52,960 nt of DNA from Methylobacterium platani (GCF_001653715.1 NZ_LWHQ01000090.1:1-52960), one strand, 5' to 3'; shown: positions 22,947-33,245, counted from the first letter of the stretch. The notes: a model not told the origin generated them from the sequence alone. Translations and numbers: made by a program.

Positions 22947-23273
22947 ATGTCGTCCGGCACGTCTTCGTCCGCCACCAAGTCGTCTTTCGCCAAGTCGTCA
23001 TTCCCCAAGTCGGCTTCAGTCAAGTCGCCGCGCCTGCGCCGCATCCAGTGGATCGCCGTCGGCTTCCTGACGGCGGCGGGCATCATCAACTACTTCGCCG
23101 GCTCGTTCGCGCCGGTGATCACCGGCTACATCGTCCAGGGCACCGGATCCTCCGTCAACGCGCTGCTGGCCGCCGCCGCGGTCGCGGTGCTGGCGGCGGT
23201 CGCCTACATCGTCCTGGTGCGCAAGCCCGTCGAGGGCGGCGAGACCCTGATTCCGACGGAGCGCACGGCATGA
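22947..23273 (+). pseudogene. MFS transporter remnant with in-frame internal deletion
   Basis: A 108-codon frame that joins the two ends of a major facilitator protein. A Ser/Lys-rich tail and the first-helix motif RRIQWIAVGFLTAAGIINY are followed at once by a final-helices sequence (FAGSFAPVITGYIVQGTGSS, then a long hydrophobic stretch and LVRKPVEGGET). In full-length sugar-acid/anion symporters about 300 residues separate these parts. The join is near 23090-23100 and stays in frame, so the downstream SDR start, which overlaps the stop by 4 bases, is still coupled. Transport function is surely lost. A small membrane protein of two to three helices could still be made. Confidence 0.7.
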
Positions 23274-23995
23274 CCTTCACCCCCACCCTGCTCGCCGGCC
23301 GCACCGCCCTGGTCACGGGGGGCACCTCCGGCATCGGCGCGAGCATCGCCGAGGCGCTGGCCGGCCTCGGCGCCCGGGTGCTCGCCGCCGGCATCGGGGC
23401 CGCCGCCTGCCCGGTCCCGGACGGCCTACCCCTCACCGCGCACGAGCTCGACGTCACCGACGGCGACGCGGTCGCCGCGCTCGTCGCCGCCTGCGACCGG
23501 CTCGACATCGTCGTCAATTGCGCCGGCATCATCCGCCGGGGCGACGAGCACCGGCCGGAGGTGTTCGCCGAGGTGCTGGCGGTCAACCTCACCGGCACGA
23601 TGCGGGTCTGCGCCGCGGCGCGGCCGCGGCTGGCCGAGACCGGCGGCACGATCGTCAACACCGCCTCGATGCTGTCCTTCTTCGGCGGCGGCCTGGTGCC
23701 GGCCTACAGCGCCAGCAAGGGCGGGGTGGCGCAGCTGACGAAGTCGCTCGCCATCGCGTACGCCCCCGATCGCATCCGCGTGAACGCGGTGGCGCCGGGC
23801 TGGATCGCGACGCCGCTCACGCAGGCGCTGCAGGACGACCCCGCCCGGGCCGGGCCGATCCTGGCGCGCACGCCGCTCGGGCGCTGGGGTACGCCCGCGG
23901 ACGTCGCCGCGGCGGTGACCTTCCTGGTGAGCCCGGCTGCCGCCTTCATGACCGGGGTGGTGCTGCCGGTCGACGGCGGCTACCTCGTCGCCTGA
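23270..23995 (+). CDS. Short-chain dehydrogenase/reductase (SDR)
   Basis: A 241-residue classical SDR. It has the NAD(P) motif TGGTSGIG (residues 16-23), NCAGI (83-87), the catalytic Ser133, Tyr146 and Lys150 (YSASKGG), and the C-terminal PVDGGYLVA. It oxidises or reduces a hydroxyl/keto group in the pathway encoded by this operon. The ATG overlaps the stop of the MFS remnant (ATGA). The sugar- or hydroxyacid-dehydrogenase branch is likely from the look of NVNL/NTASMLSFFGG, but the substrate is not determinable. Confidence 0.93.
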   Translation: MTFTPTLLAGRTALVTGGTSGIGASIAEALAGLGARVLAAGIGAAACPVPDGLPLTAHELDVTDGDAVAALVAACDRLDIVVNCAGIIRRGDEHRPEVFAEVLAVNLTGTMRVCAAARPRLAETGGTIVNTASMLSFFGGGLVPAYSASKGGVAQLTKSLAIAYAPDRIRVNAVAPGWIATPLTQALQDDPARAGPILARTPLGRWGTPADVAAAVTFLVSPAAAFMTGVVLPVDGGYLVA

Positions 23996-24024
23996 GGTCG
24001 CACGCTGGAAGGATCGCCCGCCGC

Positions 24025-24846
24025 ATGGCCCCAGAGGAGTCCGAACCCGCCGCCGCGTCCGAGCCCGGGGCCGGCCCGCGCCCGGAGGTCCCCGGTACCG
24101 CCGCCTTCGGCAAGTTCATGCGGGTGCTGCAGGCGGCGGCGGACGCGCCCGGCGAGGCGAGCGTCGCCCGGCTGGCGAAGGCGACGGCCCTGCCGCGGCC
24201 GACGGTGCACCGGATCGTGGCGGCGCTCCTGGCCGAGGGCCTGCTGACCGACGAGGACGGGGCGCTCTGCCTCGGCCCGCGCCTCGTCAGCCTGGCGTTC
24301 CGGTCCTGGGACGGCTCGCTGCTGCGCCAGGCGGCGCGCGAGCCCCTGCTCGCCCTGCGCGACGCCCTCGACGAGACCGTGCACCTCGCGGTGCCGGATG
24401 CCGGCGAGATGGTCTATCTCGACAAGCTCGAGAGCCACCGCACCGTGCGGATGGCCTCGCGCATCGGCACCCGGGTGGCGCTGAACACGAGCGCGGTGGG
24501 CAAGGCCTGGCTCGCGACGCTGCCCGAGGCGGACCTCGCCCCGCTCCTCGCCCGGCTCGCGCTGCCGGCGCGCACGCCCCACAGCCTCACCGATCCGGAC
24601 GCCCTGCGGCGCGAGATCGCCCGGACGCGGGCGCACGGCCACTCCCTCGACCGGCAGGAGAACGAGCTCGACATCTGCTGCTACGGCATGGCGCTTCGCG
24701 GTGCCGGCGGCCGGGTGCTCGGCTGCATCAGCGTCAGCCTGCCGCGCTACCGCTTCGAGGCCCTGCCGCCCGGGACGGTCCTGCGGGCGATGGCGGCCTG
24801 CGCCGAAGCGGTCGCCCGGGTCGCGGGCGCCCCCCGTCCGGACTGA
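24025..24846 (+). CDS. IclR-family transcriptional regulator
   Basis: A 273-residue regulator: an acidic N-terminal tail of about 25 residues, a winged HTH (SVARLAKATALPRPTVHRIV) and the IclR effector domain from about residue 95 (DETVHLAVPDAGEMVYLDKLES, LNTSAVGKAWLATL, and the closing ENELDICCYGMALRGAGG and ISVSLPRYRF). It ends the cupin-SDR operon and probably binds the twin palindrome at 22173-22207. ATG 24025 follows the SDR stop by 29 bases. GGAAGGATC upstream provides a moderate ribosome binding site. Confidence 0.93.
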   Translation: MAPEESEPAAASEPGAGPRPEVPGTAAFGKFMRVLQAAADAPGEASVARLAKATALPRPTVHRIVAALLAEGLLTDEDGALCLGPRLVSLAFRSWDGSLLRQAAREPLLALRDALDETVHLAVPDAGEMVYLDKLESHRTVRMASRIGTRVALNTSAVGKAWLATLPEADLAPLLARLALPARTPHSLTDPDALRREIARTRAHGHSLDRQENELDICCYGMALRGAGGRVLGCISVSLPRYRFEALPPGTVLRAMAACAEAVARVAGAPRPD

Positions 24847-24966
24847 CGCCCGCGCGGATCGCCGCAGTGCAAACAGGGTCGTGCGCGACACGGTCACGCT
24901 ATGGTAGGGCCGGGTCCCGGTGCTAAGAGAGCGCCGCCGGAGGTCGCGAGTGAGGGCGACGGACCA

Positions 24967-27399
24967 GTGACTGATCGCCGCGAAACAGACCGCATCGATG
25001 CCGAGATCGGGCGCCTCGCCCCGAGCCACGACCCGTTCGCCGCCGCCGTGCGGGCGACGCGGATGCCGATGCTGATCACCGACCCGAGCCAGCCCGACAA
25101 CCCGATCATCTTCGCCAACGCCGCCTTCACCAAGCTGACCGGCTACACCCGCGGCGAGGTCCTGGGGCGGAATTGCCGCTTCCTGCAGGGGCCGGACACC
25201 GATCGTGCCGACGTGGCGAAGATCCGCGACGCGATCGGGCGGCGCGAGGCGATCGAGATCGAGCTCCTCAACCACAAGAAGAACGGCGAGCGGTTCTGGA
25301 ACCGGCTGCTGATCTCGCCGGTCTTCGACGAGGACGGCGCGCTCACCTACTTCTTCGCCTCGCAGTTCGACGTCACGCTGGAGCGCGAGCACCTGCGCAA
25401 CCTCGGCGAGGCGTTGCGCCGGCGCGAGCAGATGCTCGACGCCCTGGTGCGCTCGTCCTCCGAGGTGCGCTACCGGATCAGCGCCGACTGGAGCCGGCTG
25501 TACCAGCTCTCCGGCGGCGACTTCCTGACCGACACGACGTCGGCCTCGACCGACTGGATCGACGGCTACATCCCGCCCGAGGACCGCCCGGCGCTGCGGG
25601 CGGAGATCGAGCGCGCCATCCGCACCAAGACCTCCTACAGCCTCGATCACCGGGTCCACCGCGCCGACGGGTCGATCGGCTGGGCCTCGTCCCGCGCCGT
25701 CCCGGTGCTCGACGAGGAGGGCCGGATCACCGAGTGGTACGGCGCCGCCACGGACATCACCGAGCGCAAGGCCGCCGAGGCCGCCTCGCGCGACCTCACC
25801 GTCTCGCTCGGCCGGCAGGTCGCCGACCGCACGGCGGAGCTGCGGCTCTACGGCGACATCATCCAGTCGAGCGCCGCGCCGATCTGCGCCTTCGACACCG
25901 CCTATCGGCTGATCGCCTTCAACCAGGCCCACAGCGACGAGTTCTACCGGATCTTCGGGCACCGGGTGCAGATCGGCGAGGTCTTCCCCGACCTGTTCCC
26001 GCCGGACCAGGCGCCGGTGATGCGCGGCTTCATGGCCCGGGCGCTCACCGGCGAAGCCTATACGGTGACGGAGGAATTCGGCGACCCCGACCTCGCCAAG
26101 CCGGCCTGGGAGGTCTCCTACTCCCCCTTGCGCGACGGCGAGGGCCGGGTGATCGGCGCGTTCCACTTCGCCAAGGACATCTCCGACCGGCTGCGGGCCG
26201 AATCCGAGCTGGCCTCGACCCAGGAGGCGCTGCGCCAGTCGCAGAAGATGGAGGCGGTGGGCCAGCTCACCGGGGGCCTCGCCCACGACTTCAACAACCT
26301 GCTCGCCGGCATCTCGGGCTCGCTCGAACTGATGCAGACCCGGCTCGCGCAAGGCCGCTTCAAGGACGTCGAGCGCTACATGGCGGCGGCGCAGGGCGCG
26401 GCCAAGCGCGCCGCGGCGCTGACCCACCGGCTCCTCGCCTTCTCGCGCCGCCAGACGCTCGATCCGCAGCCGACCGACGTCAACCGGCTGGTCGAGGGCA
26501 TGCAGGAGCTGATCCAGCGCACCGTCGGGCCGGGCATCGCCCTCGAGGTGGTCGGCGCCCCGGATGCCTGGCCGGCGCTCGTCGATCCGTCGCAGCTCGA
26601 GAACGCATTGCTCAACCTCTGCATCAACGCCCGCGACGCGATGCCCGACGGCGGCGGCATCACGGTCGAGACCGCCAACCGGTCGATCGACGCGCGGGCC
26701 GCGCGCCGGCACGACATGCCCGAGGGCGAGTACCTGCGCCTGCGCGTCACCGATACCGGCACCGGCATGGCGCCGGAGGTGATCGCCCGGGTGTTCGAGC
26801 CGTTCTTCACGACGAAGCCGATCGGCGAGGGCACGGGGCTGGGCCTGTCGATGATCTACGGCTTCGCCCAGCAATCCGGCGGCCAAGTGCGCGTCGCCTC
26901 GACCGTCGGCGAGGGCACGACGGTGAGCCTTTACCTGCCGCGCCACGACGGCGCGGTGCCGCGGGAGAACGGGGCCGGCGGGGCCCTGGAGCTGCCGCGC
27001 TCGGACGAGGGCGCGACGGTGCTGGTGGTCGACGACGAGCCGACCGTGCGGATGCTCGTCACCGACATCCTGGACGATCTCGGCTACACGGCGATCGAGG
27101 CCGGCGACAGCGCGGCGGGCCTGCGCGTGCTGCAATCGGACGTCCGCATCGACCTGCTGGTGACCGATATCGGCCTGCCCGGCGGCATGAACGGCCGCCA
27201 GATGGCGGATGCCGCGCGGGAGACCCGGCCCGACCTCAAGGTGCTGCTGATCACCGGCTACGCCGAGACCGACATCCTCGGCAGCGGCAAGCTCGGCCCC
27301 GGCATGGCGGTGCTGACCAAGCCCTTCGCCATCGAGACGATGGCCGCCCGCATCCGCTCGATCATCGAGGCGGGCCGGGAGCGCGAGCGGCTCGGCTAA
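24967..27399 (+). CDS. LOV-domain hybrid sensor histidine kinase
   Basis: An approximately 810-residue soluble kinase. Order of domains: LOV (about 25-135) with the photoactive GRNCRFLQG motif (Cys70), a second PAS (about 160-265) ending in TDITERKAAE, a third PAS (about 290-395), HisKA with His440 (GGLAHDFNNLLAGISG), HATPase_c (NARDAMPDGGG, GEGTGLGLSMIYGF) and a C-terminal receiver with phospho-acceptor Asp734 (LLVTDIGLPGG) and a final Lys (LTKPF). It should sense blue light through flavin bound at Cys70 and pass phosphate to its own receiver. I prefer GTG 24967 (GAGGG 10 bases upstream) over ATG 24901, which lacks a ribosome binding site. It stands alone with no adjacent partner. Confidence 0.92.
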   Translation: MTDRRETDRIDAEIGRLAPSHDPFAAAVRATRMPMLITDPSQPDNPIIFANAAFTKLTGYTRGEVLGRNCRFLQGPDTDRADVAKIRDAIGRREAIEIELLNHKKNGERFWNRLLISPVFDEDGALTYFFASQFDVTLEREHLRNLGEALRRREQMLDALVRSSSEVRYRISADWSRLYQLSGGDFLTDTTSASTDWIDGYIPPEDRPALRAEIERAIRTKTSYSLDHRVHRADGSIGWASSRAVPVLDEEGRITEWYGAATDITERKAAEAASRDLTVSLGRQVADRTAELRLYGDIIQSSAAPICAFDTAYRLIAFNQAHSDEFYRIFGHRVQIGEVFPDLFPPDQAPVMRGFMARALTGEAYTVTEEFGDPDLAKPAWEVSYSPLRDGEGRVIGAFHFAKDISDRLRAESELASTQEALRQSQKMEAVGQLTGGLAHDFNNLLAGISGSLELMQTRLAQGRFKDVERYMAAAQGAAKRAAALTHRLLAFSRRQTLDPQPTDVNRLVEGMQELIQRTVGPGIALEVVGAPDAWPALVDPSQLENALLNLCINARDAMPDGGGITVETANRSIDARAARRHDMPEGEYLRLRVTDTGTGMAPEVIARVFEPFFTTKPIGEGTGLGLSMIYGFAQQSGGQVRVASTVGEGTTVSLYLPRHDGAVPRENGAGGALELPRSDEGATVLVVDDEPTVRMLVTDILDDLGYTAIEAGDSAAGLRVLQSDVRIDLLVTDIGLPGGMNGRQMADAARETRPDLKVLLITGYAETDILGSGKLGPGMAVLTKPFAIETMAARIRSIIEAGRERERLG

Positions 27400-27484
27400 G
27401 AGCCGCGCCGGATCGCGCTGCCCCACGAGCCACGACCGTGCGACCGCATCTCGACCGTGGAGGCTGGCGATCGTCGGAAGGCTC

Positions 27485-27655
27485 CCCCTCTCCCGGACGA
27501 CTGCAACGAAGTGGAGGGAGATCCGGGATCCAGCGGGAGACGTGCCGCGCAGCGGCTCCGAATGCTGCACCGGTGCAGACACACGGACGCTTCGCGGCTT
27601 TCAATGCTGGATCCCGGATCTCCTCCCGCTGACGCTTCAGTCGTCCGGGAGAGGG
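27485..27655. repeat. Dispersed palindromic element, copy 2 (171 bp)
   Basis: The ends CCCTCTCCCGGACGACTG (27486-27503) and CAGTCGTCCGGGAGAGGG (27638-27655) are perfect 18-bp inverted repeats. The inner arms, GAGATCCGGGATCCAGC and GCTGGATCCCGGATCTC, are also inverted. Near the centre is the palindrome CTGCACCGGTGCAG. Copy 1 is at 10715-10886. The flanking gap 27400-27867 holds nothing else that I recognise. Confidence 0.8.
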
Positions 27656-27867
27656 ATCGGAATGCTCGGTGATGCGTCCCGGTCCGGCAAAGGCCGGCTC
27701 GTCCGAGATCCTGAGGCGAGGGTCCGCGCCGCGCGGCGGGGCGCCCGAAGCCGGACGAGAGCAAGGCCCGGGCCGGCCTGCCGTGTCGCGGCGATCGGCC
27801 GATGCTCGAGCCTCGCTCGTCCCGCAGGGTCGACGACGAAGCGGGTCCCGCTTCGTCGGACGACGGT

Positions 27868-29037
27868 CTAGCGCACGCCGGCGTAGACCGAGGCGCCGGC
27901 CGAGACCGGCGCGGTGATGGTCGAGAACACGCCGAGCACCTTCTGGACCTCGGTGAAGGGGGCGTTCGAGACGTAGACGAGGTCGCGGTTGCGCATCCGG
28001 AAGGCCTGGGAAACGAACAGGCTGTTGGGGTCGCGCATGTTGATCCGGTAGACCACCGGCACGAAGTTCGACGACAGCAGCGGGCTGTTCGGGCGGATCC
28101 GGCGCACCACCGAGGCCGGCTCGAACCGGAACAGGAATACGCCGGCCGGATCGGCCTGCACGTCGGACAGGCCGCGGGCCTTGGCGAGCGCCTGGGCGAG
28201 CGTGATGCCCTCGGCGGCGAACGGGATCTCGGATTGCGCCCCGAGCGCGCCGACGGCCAGGAAGGTCTGGGGGTCGCGCACCAGGGTCAGGGTGTCGCCG
28301 GGGCGCAGGAAGATGTTCTCGCGCGGGTTGGAGACGATCGCGGTGAGCGGCACCGTCGCGGTGGTCGCGCCGCGCGACAGCCGCACGAAGGTCTCGGAGA
28401 CCGGGGCGCGCACGCCGCCCGCCCCCGCGACGACGTCGAGCAGCCGGTCGCCCTTGGTCGAGAGCGGCACGCGGGCGCCCGCCGTCACCTCGCCGGTCAC
28501 CGTCACGGCGGTGCTGGTCGGCTGGACGACGGTGACGATCACCTGCGGCTCGATCGCCTTGCCGGCGAGCTCCTGCTCGATCTGCGCCTGCACGTCCTGG
28601 ACGCGCTTGCCCGCCACCTGGATGCGGCCGGCATACGGCACGGTGATCGACCCGTCGCGGGTGACGACCTGGGGCGGGATGGTGGCGGATTTCGAGCCGG
28701 AGGAGAACCGGTCGACCGACAGGGAGCCGGAGAACAGGCCGCCGGTGCTGGCCTCGTAGATCGTGACCGCCACGGTGTCGCCGACGCCGATGACCGGCTC
28801 GACCGAGGGGCGGCGGTCGCCGAAGGAGGCGAGCAGGCTGTCGAGGGGGCGGCCGCGCAGGGCCTCGACCACGGCGGAATTGACGTCGACGATCTCGTAG
28901 CGGGCGAGCAGGCCCTGGTCGGTCGCCACGTCGGCGCCCGTCTCCACCGCGCTGGCCGAGGGGCCGGACGCCGGCAGGAAACTGGAGCAGCCCGAGACCG
29001 CGAGCGCGGCGCAGAGGGCGATCGGGAATGCGCGCAT
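27868..29037 (-). CDS. Polysaccharide biosynthesis/export lipoprotein (Wza/OtnA-like)
   Basis: A 389-residue outer-membrane export protein. The lipoprotein signal has a lipobox ending at Cys17 (AVSGC). The poly-export domain follows (about 80-170: IGVGDTVAVTIYEASTGG, RDGSITVPYAGRIQVAG) and SLBB-type beta-grasp repeats (VTVTGEVTAGARVPL; LRPGDTLTLVRDPQTFLAVGALG). Such proteins form the channel through which capsule or exopolysaccharide leaves. No synthesis genes are next to it, so it is either an isolated component or works with a distant cluster. It is divergent from the membrane hydrolase gene across a 229-base gap. Confidence 0.92.
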   Translation of the reverse strand: MRAFPIALCAALAVSGCSSFLPASGPSASAVETGADVATDQGLLARYEIVDVNSAVVEALRGRPLDSLLASFGDRRPSVEPVIGVGDTVAVTIYEASTGGLFSGSLSVDRFSSGSKSATIPPQVVTRDGSITVPYAGRIQVAGKRVQDVQAQIEQELAGKAIEPQVIVTVVQPTSTAVTVTGEVTAGARVPLSTKGDRLLDVVAGAGGVRAPVSETFVRLSRGATTATVPLTAIVSNPRENIFLRPGDTLTLVRDPQTFLAVGALGAQSEIPFAAEGITLAQALAKARGLSDVQADPAGVFLFRFEPASVVRRIRPNSPLLSSNFVPVVYRINMRDPNSLFVSQAFRMRNRDLVYVSNAPFTEVQKVLGVFSTITAPVSAGASVYAGVR

Positions 29038-29266
29038 CGGGGAGATTGCTCGTCCTTCGCTTGAGAGTGGTCCCTAGCCGACTCGGTGGCCCCTGTCCGT
29101 GGCCCCCGTGTCACAGTGCGGTCGGGAGCCCTCCCCCGGCGTCGCCTTCCCCGCTAGACACAGGGACGAGGACGAGGGGCCGTCCGTCATCGCCGTGCCG
29201 ACCAAGCACGACAGTGGTTACGAAATCGCGGCCTCAGGATGGCACGGCACGGATGACAGGGCAGAG

Positions 29267-30544
29267 ATGACCACACAGATCGGCTTCACGCCGCCCGACT
29301 TCCCCGCCGCGGATCCTGCCGCGCCGGCGCCCGGGCCGGTGCGGCGGCGCCACGTCGTCTACCTGCCGGGCTACGATCCGGAGGCGGGCAAGCGCTACCG
29401 GGCGCTGTTCGCCCGCGAGTTCACCCGCTACGCCAAGCGCTTCGCTCTCGGCACGCGCAGCATCACCCGGGCCGAGACCCGGCCCGACGGCCTGGTCCAG
29501 ACCTGGACCGTCGAGGCCGGCCGCGGCGAGGCCGAGACCCGCACCACCTACCAGGTGCTCCTGTGGGACGACGTCGTGCGGGCGGATTTCCGCCGGCCGC
29601 TGATCGCCTCGATGGCACTGCTCACCGCCGGCATGCTGCACAGCCTGGCGACCGGCAAGCTGTTCCGGCTCTACGGCCTGAACTGGAAGTACGGCAACGT
29701 CATCCTCTATCCCTTCGGCATGGTGCTGATCCTCGGGGCGCTCGCGGCGTTCCTCGGCACCGGCGTCGCTCATCTGCTGGCCGGGTGGCTGCCGGGATTC
29801 GCCGCGGGCCTCGTCGGGGCGCTCGCCGGCATCGGGCTCGTGCTCGCCGCGACGCCGCTCCTCGACCGCATCTTCCTGCGCCAGCTCATCAACGACTGGG
29901 TGTTCAACTGGCAGCACAGCAACGGCTGGCGGCGGGACTACGAGGACCGCCTGGCGCTGTTTGCCGACCACGTCGCCGGGATCGTCCGGGCCGGCGAGGT
30001 CGACGAGGTGATGATCGTCGGCCATTCCTCCGGCGGGCTCACCGCCGCCGAGGTCGCCGCGCGGGTGCTGGAGAAGGCCCTGCCCGCCGCCCCGCGCCTG
30101 TCGCTCCTCACCCTCGGGGCCGGGCTGCCCCTCGTCACCATCAACCCGCGGGCGCGCCGGGTGCGGGCCGACGTGATGCGGCTCGTCGGCAGCGACCGGC
30201 TGGTCTGGGCCGACTACCAGGCGCCGCAGGACTGGATGAACTTCCCGGGCTTCAACCCCGCCCGCGACCTCGGCGAGACCCCCGCGGGCCCGGTCCGCAA
30301 CCCGGCGATCCGCTCGACGAAGTTCCGCGAGATCATCGACCCGGCCGTCTACCGCCGGATCTCGTTCCGGCCGTTCCGGATGCATTTCCAGTTCCTGATG
30401 GCCAACGACCTGCCGGGCGAATTCGACTTCTTCGCCCTGACGCTCGGGCCGCAGGCCCTTGGCGAGCGGGTGCTGGCGCCCGAGATCGTCCCGCTGCGGC
30501 CCGAGACGCCGCCCGAGCCGGTGCCGGTTCACAGGGAGATCTGA
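29267..30544 (+). CDS. Membrane protein with alpha/beta-hydrolase-like serine motif (425 aa), unknown function
   Basis: The protein opens with a cytoplasmic region containing VVYLPGYDPEAGKRYRALF, the strand and oxyanion-like loop of a hydrolase. Two to three membrane segments follow around residues 105-125, 140-170 and 175-200. The C-terminal half contains the nucleophile elbow GHSSGG (near residue 250) and LLTLGAGLPL. An alpha/beta hydrolase interrupted by a membrane hairpin is unusual. A lipase or esterase acting at the membrane is plausible, but I do not recognise a named family. ATG 29267 follows GCAGAG; a longer in-frame frame upstream lacks domain sequence. The gene is followed 2 bases later by the HAD gene, suggesting an operon. 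Confidence 0.75.
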   Translation: MTTQIGFTPPDFPAADPAAPAPGPVRRRHVVYLPGYDPEAGKRYRALFAREFTRYAKRFALGTRSITRAETRPDGLVQTWTVEAGRGEAETRTTYQVLLWDDVVRADFRRPLIASMALLTAGMLHSLATGKLFRLYGLNWKYGNVILYPFGMVLILGALAAFLGTGVAHLLAGWLPGFAAGLVGALAGIGLVLAATPLLDRIFLRQLINDWVFNWQHSNGWRRDYEDRLALFADHVAGIVRAGEVDEVMIVGHSSGGLTAAEVAARVLEKALPAAPRLSLLTLGAGLPLVTINPRARRVRADVMRLVGSDRLVWADYQAPQDWMNFPGFNPARDLGETPAGPVRNPAIRSTKFREIIDPAVYRRISFRPFRMHFQFLMANDLPGEFDFFALTLGPQALGERVLAPEIVPLRPETPPEPVPVHREI

Positions 30545-30546
30545 GC

Positions 30547-31374
30547 ATGAGATCCGAGGAGCCCGCCGCGATGCCCATCTCCCTCGTCGTCACCGACGTC
30601 GACGGCACCCTCGTCACCGGCGACAAGCAGCTGACGCCGCGGGCGATCCGCGCCGTCGCCGCCCTGCGCGAGCGCGGCATCGCCTTCACGGTGGCGTCGA
30701 GCCGCCCGCCGATCGGCCTGCGCCCGCTGGTCGGGCCGCTCGGGCTCGACCTGCCGATGGGCGCCTTCAACGGCTCGACGGTGGTGCGGCCCGACCTCTC
30801 GCTGATCGACGAGACCCTGATCCCGGAGGACGCCGCCCGGAATGCGGCGTCCCGGTTCGCCGCGGAGGGGATCGACCTCTGGGTCTTCGCCGAGGGCGCG
30901 TGGCTGGTGACCGACCCGGACGGTCCCTACACCGATCTCGAGCGCCGCACCCTCCAGGCCGAGCCCCGGGTGGTGGACGACCTCGCGCCCCACCTCGCCC
31001 GCGCGGCGAAGCTCGTCGGCGTCTCCCGCGACCACGCCCGCCTCGCCGCCCTGGAGCCGCGCCTGGCGGACGAGATCGGCGACGGCGCGGCCGTGCACCG
31101 CTCGCAGGTCTACTATCTCGACGTCACCCCGCCCCACATCGACAAGGGCCACTTCGTGGCGCGCATCGCCGGGGAACGCGGCATCCCCCTCGCCGCGGTG
31201 GCGGTGCTCGGCGACATGGCGAACGACACCGCGATGTTTTCCCGTGCCGGCCTGTCGATCGCGATGGGCAACGCGAGCGACGCGGTGAAGCGGGCGGCGA
31301 CCCGGGTCACGGGGTCGAACGAGGCGGACGGGTTCGCCGAGGCGATCGAGCGCTACGTGCTCGCCGGGGGGTGA
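30547..31374 (+). CDS. HAD-superfamily hydrolase, Cof/IIB type
   Basis: A 275-residue phosphatase. Motif I is VVTDVDGTLV (nucleophile Asp and acid Asp), motif II the Ser/Thr of TVASSRPP, motif III Lys in the DKGHF region and motif IV GDMANDTAMF. A IIB cap domain lies between. Members dephosphorylate sugar phosphates, nucleotides or cofactors; specificity is not predictable here. ATG 30547 has GGGAG at 9 bases; an internal ATG at 30571 preceded by GAGGAG is an alternative start. Confidence 0.9.
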   Translation: MRSEEPAAMPISLVVTDVDGTLVTGDKQLTPRAIRAVAALRERGIAFTVASSRPPIGLRPLVGPLGLDLPMGAFNGSTVVRPDLSLIDETLIPEDAARNAASRFAAEGIDLWVFAEGAWLVTDPDGPYTDLERRTLQAEPRVVDDLAPHLARAAKLVGVSRDHARLAALEPRLADEIGDGAAVHRSQVYYLDVTPPHIDKGHFVARIAGERGIPLAAVAVLGDMANDTAMFSRAGLSIAMGNASDAVKRAATRVTGSNEADGFAEAIERYVLAGG

Positions 31375-31380
31375 CCCCCG

Positions 31381-31962
31381 CTACCCCGCCAAGGCCGCGT
31401 CGACCTCCCGCCCGCGCCCGAGGCCCCGCATCAGCTCGACGAGGTTCGGGCGCACCCGCAGCTGCTCGGCATGCAGGCGACGCACCGCCTCGGTCAGGCG
31501 GCCGTCGTAGTGCAGGGCGTCGTCCGCGAAGGCGATCATGCGGGCGTTGGGCCAGGCCTTCTCGCGCAGGGAATGGACCTTGCCGACGACCGATTCGGCG
31601 TCGAGGTCCGGATGGGCCTGGCCGAGCAGCATCGTCATCGCGGCGGTCGAGCGCGAGATGCCGGCATGGCAGTGGATCAGCAGGTGCGTCTTGCGCCGCG
31701 CGGTCTCGGCGGCGAGCTCCTCGCCGAAGCGCAGGATCGCCTCGACGTCCCGGCGCTCGGGCAGGACCTGGCCGTCCGTCGGCTCGATGATGTCGTGGAA
31801 GCGCAGGGTGGTGCGGTGATGCGCGTCGTAGGCGCCGAAGGCCTCCGGCTCGGGCCAGGCCGGGTCGAGGATCGACAGGACGTGGGTGACGCCGCGGGTC
31901 GAGTGGTGGCCCAGCTCCTCGAGGCCGCAGACCGTGTGCAGGGAGATCGGTTCGGGCTTCAC
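31381..31962 (-). CDS. Dual-specificity/tyrosine protein phosphatase-like protein
   Basis: A 193-residue protein with the cysteine-phosphatase signature HCHAGISRS (nucleophile Cys98, Arg104, C-X5-R). A general-acid candidate lies in the HDIIEPTDG loop, and the preceding strand is LLIHC. Prokaryotic members are often annotated as protein tyrosine phosphatase. I start at GTG 31962, since the upstream in-frame extension is Arg/Pro/Gly-rich and not conserved-looking. It converges with the HAD gene (6 bases apart) and is divergent from the TRAP binding protein. Confidence 0.8.
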   Translation of the reverse strand: MKPEPISLHTVCGLEELGHHSTRGVTHVLSILDPAWPEPEAFGAYDAHHRTTLRFHDIIEPTDGQVLPERRDVEAILRFGEELAAETARRKTHLLIHCHAGISRSTAAMTMLLGQAHPDLDAESVVGKVHSLREKAWPNARMIAFADDALHYDGRLTEAVRRLHAEQLRVRPNLVELMRGLGRGREVDAALAG

Positions 31963-32159
31963 GCGGGTCGGGCTCCGGCGGGACGGCGGTGCGCCGGCAC
32001 GGCGCCCCGCCGGGACGTAGCATAGGCGTAACCCGCGCACGAGGGGGTTGCCCAGGGGCAGGCCCGCGCCCGCCGGGTGCGCTTTGTCCGCAAGCGCGCT
32101 ACCTCTGGCGGCGACACGGTACGCACGTTCCTCCGATGGCAAAGGCTGATGAGCAGAGC

Positions 32160-33245
<1,086 letters not shown>

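Noticed and set aside
22947..23273. Intact small multidrug-resistance (SMR/EmrE-like) transporter
   Set aside because: The length is similar, but there are only two to three helices, and the sequence joins recognisable first and last parts of an MFS protein without SMR motifs.
23980..27582. A 1200-codon open frame on the minus strand
   Set aside because: It is antisense to the IclR and LOV-kinase genes, its composition is Arg/Gly/Ala/Asp-rich without domains, and the plus-strand genes show complete motif sets. It is a typical shadow frame in GC-rich DNA.
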